A stretch of DNA of 64,000 nucleotides from Macropodus opercularis (taxonomy: Eukaryota > Chordata > Actinopteri > Anabantiformes > Osphronemidae), in the NCBI GenBank assembly GCA_030770545.1, contig CM061100.1, positions 131,501 through 195,500 on the forward strand. The letters are read 5' to 3'. This document shows positions 56,681-64,000 of this stretch, piece by piece (within the stretch, counting starts at the first letter, position 1; every line of letters starts with the position of its first letter). Made by a program: the position numbers and the translations under genes. The notes under the pieces are model-generated. The model did no database searches. It was not told the DNA's origin and was given only the letters and a program-made list of their open reading frames with translations.

Positions 56681-59600
56681 ATGCTGCTGGGTCACAGAAC
56701 CAGATGTCGAGAGGTGACCGGACCGACGCCTCACTCCGTGGCTGTGGTGAGACCCGGACCCGTGTCCTAATAACTAACTGGCGTCGGTAGCCATGGCAAC
56801 ACATACACAAACAACACGTAGTTTCAGTCACTGAAACTGAACTGAAAGTTCTGTAACCCGGACCGAACCGGGTGTCCTCCCTGTCAGAGAGCCAAGCTCC
56901 CGTCGGTGAGACCCGCAGACCATTTGCTCCTGGAGCGGCAGAAACAGGAAGCGGACCGAGACAAGGTCCTGGAGTTCAGCCGGTACCAGCAGAACTGGGA
57001 CACCAAGAACTCCTGGCTGCAGAGGTCCGAGCGACGCTTCCTGAGAGGAGCCGTCCAGAGACACGTTGAAGCTGCAGTGAGACAGCACGAGTCCAGTATC
57101 GAGGAGAGGAGAGACAGGTCGGTCCGAGACAGACGCGACCTCATCTGAGGTTCAGAAAGCCTCCACCGACACGTTACCGTATTATTAATTATTAGCAGCA
57201 TTATTAACACCGTCACTATAATCTCTGTCTGTCCGCGATTTGAGGTAAATGTGATAAATTCTTGTTAATACGTGTCTCCACCTCCACCGGTTCGTCCCGT
57301 CAGGCTCCGTTCGCTGCTGGAGGAGGAGGAGCAGCAGCTGCTGCAGCAGCTGGAGGAGACGAAGGAGACGACGGCGGAGAGACAGGCCAGGATGCGAGAC
57401 AAAGCCGAAGCTCTGAGGGCGAGGAGGGAGACGGAGCGACAGCAGCTGGTGTCCGACAAGCTGGAGCAGCTGTTCAGGTAGAAACAGCTGATCAGGCTGG
57501 AACAGCGGGTAGAAGCAGCTGATCAGCCTGGAACAGCTGGTAGAAGCAGCTGTTCAGGTAGAAACAGCTGATCAGGCTGGAACAGCGGGTAGAAGCAGCT
57601 GTTCAGGTAGAAACAGCTGGTAGAAGCAGCTGTTCAGCCTGGAACAGCTGGTAGAAGCAGCTGATCAGGTAGAAGCAGCTGATCAGGTAGAAGCAGCTGA
57701 TCAGGTAGAAACAGCTGATCAGGTAGAAACAGCTGTTCAGGTAGAAACAGCTGATCAGGTAGAAGCAGCTGATCAGGTAGAAACAGCTGTTCAGGCTGGA
57801 ACAGCGGGTAGAAGCAGCTGTTCAGGTAGAAACAGCTGGTAGAAGCAGCTGTTCAGCCTGGAACAGCTGGTAGAAGCAGCTGTTCAGGTAGAAACAGCTG
57901 ATCAGGTAGAAGCAGCTGATCAGGTAGAAACAGCTGATCAGGCAGAAACAGCTGTTCAGGTAGAAGCAGCTGATCAGGTAGAAGCAGCTGATCAGGCAGA
58001 AGCAGCTGATCAGGTAGAAGCAGCTGATCAGGCAGAAGCAGCTGATCAGGTAGAAACAGCTGATCAGGTAGAAACAGCTGATCAGGTAGAAACAGCTGAT
58101 CAGGTAGAAGCAGCTGATCAGGTAGAAACAGCTGATCAGGCAGAAACAGCTGATCAGGTAGAAACAGCTGTTCAGGCAGAAACAGCTGATCAGGTAGAAA
58201 CAGCTGTTCAGGTAGAAGCAGCTGATCAGGTAGAAGCAGCTGATCAGGTAGAAACAGCTGATCAGGTAGAAACAGCTGATCAGGTAGAAACAGAGGAGCG
58301 GCTGTTGAGTCTGGAGCAAACATATACGGCCGTTGTCTCTGTGCTGCCTTCAGGGACCAGTGCGAGGAACTGCGGACGCTCCAGAGCAGAAGACGGGAGC
58401 AGCAGGTGAGCGAGGAGCGAGCTGCTCAGGTGAGGAGCCGAGAGGAGCAGCGGCTGCTGCAGCAGCAGGAGGAGAAGCTGTTTGAGGAGCTGTGGGAGGC
58501 AGACCGCCAGGCCAAGGGCGAGCGAGAGCGGACGAGGGAGCAGAGACAGCAGCAGAAAAACGAGGAGCAACTGATCGTCCTGAGGAGCCAGATGGAGGCG
58601 GCCGAGCAGCACAGATACAGGGAGGAGCAGCTGAGGGAGGAGGAGGCGCGTCTCCGGGTCAGCATCACTCCTCCTGTTTCTGTCCCAGCTTTCTCTGACG
58701 CGTCCAGGCTAAAAGTCAACCTCTCCGTGTGTTGCAGCTGCAGCAGCAGGAGACGCAGAAGCTGCAGCAGCGGCGGCAGCAGCAGCAGAAGCTCCGGGAC
58801 CAACGGAGCCGGCGCCGGGAGCTGGACCTGGGTTTCCGCCTCAGAATGAAGCGTCTGGCCCGCGAGCAGCAGGAGGAGCTGGAGCTGGACATGAGCATCC
58901 TGCAGCGGCTGCTCGCCCAGGACAGCGACGAGAGACAGGAAGCGGCGCAGAGGAAGGTAAACGCATCTGAACGGTACAGGTCCGCGTGTCCAGCAGGTGG
59001 CGCCAGAGCTCAGAGTGTGGGTTCAACGGATTGTTAGGAAAACTGCTTCCGCTTCATTCGTTCCGCTGGGTGAGTCTGTTGTTCAGGTGAAAGCACCTGG
59101 TGCAGCAGCTCGTCATCTGAACGGGTCTGATTCTATCACAGCCAAGCTGAACCGGGTCCGTCTGTGTCTCCTCAGTTGGAGCTGCGCGAGGAGCAGCGCC
59201 GGTACCGGCAGCATCTGTCTGAGGAGCTGCAGAAGCAGAGGACAGAGGAGGAGGAGACGGAGCTGCTGATCGAGGAGAAGCTGAAGGAGACCTGGGCTAA
59301 ACGCGAGGAGCAGAGCCGCCTGCTGAGGACGGCCCGGAACCGGCTGATGGGCGAAGTGATGGAGGCTCGGCGCCAGCAGATCCAGCACAGACGTGAGGCC
59401 CCGGGCTGAGCGGAGGGTGAGTCTGAGGTAAATCCCTTCAGTTACAGCTGCACATTAACCTGTATGTGCTGCAGTGGACCTGAACACGCAGAGACGAGCA
59501 GAACTGGCCCGAGACAGAGACGAGCTGAACCGACACTTGGAGGAGATGACCCTGAAGGAAGAGGAGGACAGGAGATGGTACGTGGTTCTGTGTGTGTTCA

Positions 59601-59894
59601 CCGAAGGTGTGCAACAGGCTGACCCGTGTGTTTGGACCTCGCAGTCAGAAGCAGAACCGCGACGCGTACCGGGCTCAGCTCAGGGTCCAGATGGAGCAGA
59701 CGCAGAGCCGTCAGAGCGAGGAGCGGGCCGAGGCTCAGAGGCAGCACCAGCAGGCTCTGATCCGGCAGCAGCTGTACGAGCAGAGGAAAGAGCAGATCCT
59801 GTCCAGAACCACGTCTCACACCACAGCTCGCCATCCCTTCAGGAGAGCAGACGGGTCCAGATCTGCCCCCAGTGACGCCTCAGGCCCGGCGTAG
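56681..59894 (+). CDS. cfap53: cilia- and flagella-associated protein 53
   Basis: CFAP53 (CCDC11) is a coiled-coil microtubule inner protein of motile cilia, required for nodal cilia and left-right asymmetry in fish and humans. Eight exons join in phase to 520 aa (human 514): 56681-56746, 56888-57117, 57304-57477, 58354-58657, 58738-58956, 59176-59392, 59475-59577, 59645-59894. The start exon MLLGHRTRCREVTGPTPHSV carries the conserved REVTGPTP motif. Exon 3 to exon 4 reads RDKAEALRARRETERQQLVS into DQCEELR, matching the family. Nearly the whole remainder is Glu/Arg/Gln-rich coiled coil, and the end keeps the conserved HPFRRA block. AATAAA follows at 59910. Intron 3 is filled by a minisatellite. 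The next gene, myo5b, is also the neighbour of CFAP53 on human chromosome 18. Confidence 0.95.
57478..58291. repeat. 18-bp minisatellite in cfap53 intron 3
   Basis: About 45 units of the type GTAGAAACAGCTGATCAG, with A/G and A/T variants and a few GCTGGAACAGCGG-type units near the left end. The array begins right at the exon 3 donor (CTGTTCAG|GTAGAA), and many units repeat that junction exactly. Long frames on the minus strand (LPDQLF-type repeats) and an open plus frame (VEAADQ) are products of the 18-bp unit. Confidence 0.95.
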
Positions 59895-59909
59895 CAACAT
59901 GTAGAGAGA

Positions 59910-59915
59910 AATAAA
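59910..59915 (+). terminator. poly(A) signal of cfap53
   Basis: AATAAA 16 nt beyond the cfap53 stop codon, implying a very short 3' UTR. Confidence 0.65.
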
Positions 59916-60117
59916 GTCCGTTCACATCCCGCCCTGTCCTGTCTTGACTCAGAACCACAGTAGTACATGGTGTGTTGTTGTGTGTGATGGACCTGCAGCT
60001 GTTGCCATGTTGTGGCAGATTGTGTGTCTGCTGTATGTTGTAAACTTGGTCCTGGATTCATCCAGGATTAAGGTGAGGAAACGGCTCCAGACAAGACCTG
60101 CCTCCACCCAACGTACC

Positions 60118-61372
60118 TAGACCCTAGACCCGAGCCTCTAGACCCGAGCCTCTAGACCTGAATTCCCAGACCCGAGCCTCTAGACCCGAGCCCCTAGACC
60201 CGAGCCTCTAGACCCGAGCCTCTAGACCCGAGCCTCTAGACCTGAGCCCCTAGACCCGAGCCTCTAGACCCGAGCCTCTAGACCCGAGCCTCTAGACCCG
60301 AGCCCCTAGACCCGAGCCTCTAGACCTGAACTCCCAGACCCGAGCCTCTTGACCTGAGCCCCCAGACCCGAGCCTCTAGACCCGAGCCTCTAGACCTGAG
60401 CCTCTAGACCTGAGCCCCTAGACCCGAGCCTCTAGACCCGAGCCTCTAGACCTGAACTCCCAGACCCGAGGCTCTTGACCTGAGCCCCCAGACCCGAGCC
60501 TCTAGACCCGAGCCTCTAGACCTGAGCCTCTAGACCTGAGCCCCTAGACCCGAGCCTCTAGACCGAGCCTCTAGACCGAGCCTCTAGACCCGAGCCTCTA
60601 GACCCGAGCCCCTAGACCCGAGCCTCTAGACCTGAACTCCCAGACCCGAGCCCCTAGACCTGAGCCTCTAGACCTGAGCCCCTAGACCCGAGCCTCTAGA
60701 CCCGAGCCCCTAGACCCGAGCCTCTAGACCTGAACTCCCAGACCCGAGCCTCTAGACCTGAGCCCCTAGACCTGAGCCTCTAGACCTGAGCCTCTAGACC
60801 TGAGCCCCTAGACCTGAGCCCCTAGACCTGAGCCTCTAGACCCGAGCCTCTAGACCCGAGCCTCTAGACCCGAGCCTCTAGACCCGAGCCCCTAGACCTG
60901 AGCTCCCAGACCTGAGCCTCTAGACCTGAGCTCCCAGACCTGAGCCTCTAGACCTGAGCCCCTAGACCCGAGCCTCTAGACCTGAGCTCCCAGACCTGAG
61001 CCTCTAGACCCGAGCCCCTAGACCCGAGCCTCTAGACCTGAACTCCCAGACCCGAGCCTCTAGACCTGAGCCCCTAGACCTGAGCCTCTAGACCTGAGCC
61101 TCTAGACCTGAGCCCCTAGACCTGAGCCCCTAGACCTGAGCCTCTAGACCCGAGCCTCTAGACCCGAGCCTCTAGACCCGAGCCTCTAGACCCGAGCCCC
61201 TAGACCTGAGCTCCCAGACCTGAGCCTCTAGACCTGAGCTCCCAGACCTGAGCCTCTAGACCTGAGCCCCTAGACCCGAGCCTCTAGACCTGAGCTCCCA
61301 GACCTGAGCCTCTAGATCCGAGCCTCTAGACCTGAGCCTGTAGACCTGAGCTCCCAGACCTGAGCTCCTAGA
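60118..61372. repeat. 14-bp minisatellite with higher-order structure
   Basis: About 90 head-to-tail 14-bp units, mainly GACCCGAGCCTCTA, GACCTGAGCCCCTA and GACCTGAACTCCCA, between cfap53 and myo5b. The pattern of variant units repeats: a block starting at 60727 recurs from 61035 (308 bp, 22 units), and a shorter one at 60323 recurs at 60449 (126 bp, 9 units). Confidence 0.95.
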
Positions 61373-62275
61373 GCCGTCACACACCCTGTGGAGCGTGACT
61401 CCGTGGCCGAACCTCTGGGTGGGACTGAGCAGGTAAACAGCTCATACCTGTGCAGGGAGCGGCCAAATGCAGCGAGGGACTCTGAGGATGAGCTTCCACC
61501 TCTACTCCCAGGTAAAGTCTGCGTCTGTGTGGAGTGTGTCCTCGCGTTAGTCCGGGCTCCAAACAGTAGATGGGACATAAACCTCTATTATATTTAATAG
61601 AAAAGCTCAGTGCAGGCGGACGAGCGTTCTGTCTGTTTTATTTAAACCGTGTATTGATTCAATCCAAACCTCAACTGTTTTACCTGTGTGATGTCATCGT
61701 TGTGGGCGTGTCTGTGTGAGACGTTAAATAAAGACAATAAACTGGTAACAACAGCAACTCAGGAGAACCGGCACCGCTGGATTCCCACCAAAACAATAAT
61801 AAAGCGCTTCTACGGTTTTAATCAGCTCTTCTGTAACTTTTCGCTAACCAGACACATAGACTCTGACTTGAGACCCCCTGTAGGGCCCCGAGCCTCATGT
61901 TGAAAAGCAGCGCTCTGGGCATGTGCATCTTTGAGCGATCGCGCGCTCGTGCGCGCGGCAGAAAGCTGGCTGGGATCCAGGAAGCCGGAGCCTGGAGGCT
62001 CGTGCTGTCAGGAAGTGCTCGGACTTTTCGTTACTGTGCGTCGCTAGTCGTTGCGTTTGTGGATCTGTTGCCGTGGTTCTGACCCGTTCGGCGGGTTGAG
62101 TTCTGTGATAAGGGTGGACCCGCTGTAATTGAGCGGAGGAAGCCAGACACCTGTCGGGCTGCGCCGAACTCCGCAGACACCTGCCGCCTCCGCCGGAGAA
62201 ACGGGACTATTGTGGCTCCGTGATGGATCGGACCGAGCGCAGTTAGTCCGTCCAGGAGGGAAACCGAGCTGAAAG
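61373..62275 (+). promoter_or_regulatory. myo5b 5' flank and leader
   Basis: The last 400 bp before the myo5b ATG are CpG-rich (for example GATCGCGCGCTCGTGCGCGC near 61940), typical of a CpG-island promoter. The part nearest the minisatellite (61373-61900) shows no exon. Confidence 0.45.
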
Positions 62276-62302
62276 ATGTCCGTGAACGAGCTGTACACCA
62301 AG
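62276..62302 (+). CDS. myo5b: myosin Vb, first coding exon
   Basis: Exon 1 encodes MSVNELYTK and ends at a strong donor (ACCAAG|GTGAGT, phase 0). Class V myosins start this way: MSVGELYS in human MYO5B and MAASELYTK in MYO5A, with the exon boundary expected just here before the xRVWIPDP block. Myosin Vb is an actin motor that moves Rab11/Rab8 recycling endosomes to the apical surface. The assignment rests on nine residues, the CpG-rich leader, and the position next to cfap53, its neighbour on human chromosome 18. Exon 2 is not in the window, so the gene is truncated by the window edge. Confidence 0.75.
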
Positions 62303-64000
62303 GTGAGTTCCCACCTGCCGAACCGTCAACCCGCCGGGTCACCGGAGTCCGCTCGGCCAGCCACGAACCGAACTTATTTCAGTCAACGTTTAGGAGCCGC
62401 CTGCTCCGACGGTTTGTCCTGGATCCGGAACCAGTTTTCTCATTTCACAGCTTTTCGTTTTCGTCCGAAGCCACGGTTCTTCGTGATTCTGGACGGACTT
62501 CGGACCGAGCAGTAACCTGTTACGCGCAGGTGGCGCTGTCCGGGCCACGTTGCGTAACGTGATCAGAGTCCAGTCATCAGAACCATTCGCTCTTATTCAG
62601 GCCGAACCAGACCTTTGTGGGTTCAGAGTCAGTTGGAACCGAGCAGATCTGCTGGTCCGTTCAGACTGGAGTGATCTAACAGAACCGCTGTCTCTTTTCT
62701 ATTCATCAACCAGAACTGTCTCCTCCGAACCCAGTCGATCTCATCTGTCTTGGATCTTCTTTCTGTCTGAGACATAAGAAAGTGTCAAAGGGGTCAAGAA
62801 GTCACAGGTCCAGTATTGAACGGGTTCCAGGGCAGGTGCTGCTTCACGTCACAGTCATGGCTCGATCCAGTTTGTGTGTGGGACAGAATATTAGCCGGTC
62901 AGGTTCTGTTACTGTTGAGTTTGCCACCGAACCGACCCGGCCAGTTCGAGATTCTGTGGATATATTAAAGGTCCTCTGGTCTCGTGGTCCCTACATCAGC
63001 TGATGTAGGCACATCTCTGTGGAACCCTGAGGCCACAGACAGAACCAAGTGGGCCTGGCGGCCTTCCTGACTCTCGTGAAACCAGCACAATGAGTTGGCG
63101 GTTTGATTCCCAGAACTCTGGGCCCAGAGTCCGGTCAGTGAGGCCAGTGTCAAAGCTTTGAGGAGCGAGCAGAAGAACTGGCGTCACCTGGAGCGAGTGC
63201 AGAGATTTCAGCGGGTTAAAGAAGATTCTGTTCACGCCTGAGTCCAGCTGAATAATCATTAGCTGCAGAAATGGAAACAGGAAAAGTTGGTTTATTCCTT
63301 CGCTGATCTGGAATCTGGACCAACTCTGACAACAAAGCCCAGATGACGTCAGTGTTTGTGCGCTTTGTGTCGGAGGATTTGTGGCCGACAAAGGCTCCGA
63401 CACGAACACACCTGTGCCTCTGGTCCCGCCTCTGCCGATCCGCTTCACCTTTCCGTGACACGGCGGCGCCGACTGCTTAGTTTGCATCAGGCTTTCCAGG
63501 GAATTGTACTGCTTCACGGTAACATGGGGGAACAGACGGGTTCTGCGGCCACGTTGTGTTGCTGACGGAACCGCGTGTGACGCAGCCACATGCTTCAGTA
63601 GACCCACTTAAAGCCTGTCCACCTGCTGACACAGTAATCCGGGGGGGGGTGAGTCCATCTGCTGTGTGTTCAGACTCCGTCTCCGCTGAGTCATGGATTC
63701 TGGTGTGTTCTCAGGGCTCGGCTGTTCCAGGGTTAACAGAACCGGGTTGAGGGTTTAATGACGGTTGATGGTTTCTTGTTTTGGCTCTGTCCAGACTTGA
63801 TTTAGTGGCTGGTCCTAGTTTCTGGCCCGGACTTTGTGTTTCTGGTCTAGAGAGCAGCGTCTTAACTTCCAAATGCTCTTTGAGCTCAGATGCTTAAACC
63901 CAGTTTTTAAAGTTCTGGTGTTGATGTTCAGACCGAACCTGCTGGACCTCAAAGTGTTGGAGGCTGAATGTTTGTCTTTGAGGAGGGTTTCGGATTATCC
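62303..64000 (+). other. myo5b intron 1 (partial)
   Basis: No second exon (expected to encode a RVWIPDP-like block) was found on the plus strand. The interval contains a 20-bp perfect palindrome at 62990-63009 and otherwise unremarkable sequence. Confidence 0.55.

Noticed and set aside
57822..58323. Minus-strand frames of 156-165 codons with LPDQLF or FYLISC repeats
   Set aside because: Created by the 18-bp minisatellite, whose length is a multiple of three. No start context or flanking coding sequence.
62303..64000. Second myo5b exon within the window
   Set aside because: I looked for a RVWIPDP-like block after an AG acceptor on the plus strand and found none.

Overview
The window is vertebrate nuclear DNA, almost certainly from a teleost fish. 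Every recognised gene is a spliced vertebrate gene with GT-AG introns, many only 70-150 bp long. The dispersed repeats are familiar fish types: LINE 3' tails, a Tc1 fossil, a hAT-like MITE and a common fish interspersed repeat. Several large minisatellites are present. I see no bacterial or viral gene, no tRNA or rRNA and no CRISPR array. The compact introns suggest a small-genome percomorph, but the species cannot be fixed from sequence alone.

Layout, left to right. 1-3 kb is intergenic and holds a CpG-rich promoter-like stretch, LINE fragments and a 38-bp minisatellite. atp6v1g1 (V-ATPase subunit G1, minus) lies at 3.0-4.4 kb. A lipoxygenase gene (minus) spans 5.2-9.8 kb. hsdl2 (minus, 10.7-14.6 kb) and ptbp3 (plus, 15.5-20.7 kb) are divergent. 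ugcg (minus) spans 24.4-29.6 kb. mocs2 (minus, 30.9-33.4 kb) encodes both molybdopterin synthase subunits. aste1 (plus) lies at 34.3-36.3 kb. A single-exon apolipoprotein-L-like gene (minus, 37.9-38.6 kb) has an interferon-response-like motif upstream. man2a2 (minus, 23 coding exons) spans 40.7-48.7 kb. A gasdermin E gene (plus) spans 52.4-55.7 kb and cfap53 (plus) 56.7-59.9 kb. The first coding exon of myo5b (plus) is at 62.3 kb, and its first intron runs off the right edge.

The genes do not form one pathway. They are housekeeping and membrane/lipid genes kept in partial vertebrate synteny: hsdl2-ptbp3-ugcg resembles human 9q32 and cfap53-myo5b resembles human 18q21. For each multi-exon gene I joined exons by hand and checked that phases and total length are divisible by three. 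Resulting lengths: ATP6V1G1 118 aa, lipoxygenase about 658, HSDL2 420, PTBP3 495 from its internal start, UGCG 394, MOCS2A 86, MOCS2B 163, ASTE1 568, MAN2A2 1144, GSDME 444, CFAP53 520.

Most notable observations: (1) the lipoxygenase ends in Arg instead of the iron-liganding Ile although the other iron ligands are present; (2) in the spliced mocs2 message the two ORFs appear to lie in the same frame, separated only by TAA plus two sense codons; (3) a roughly 0.8-kb minisatellite in a cfap53 intron looks derived from the authentic exon 3 5' splice site and copies it many times; (4) a perfect 19-bp-stem hairpin sits in ptbp3 intron 1; (5) the cfap53-myo5b spacer holds a 14-bp minisatellite with 126-bp and 308-bp higher-order periods.
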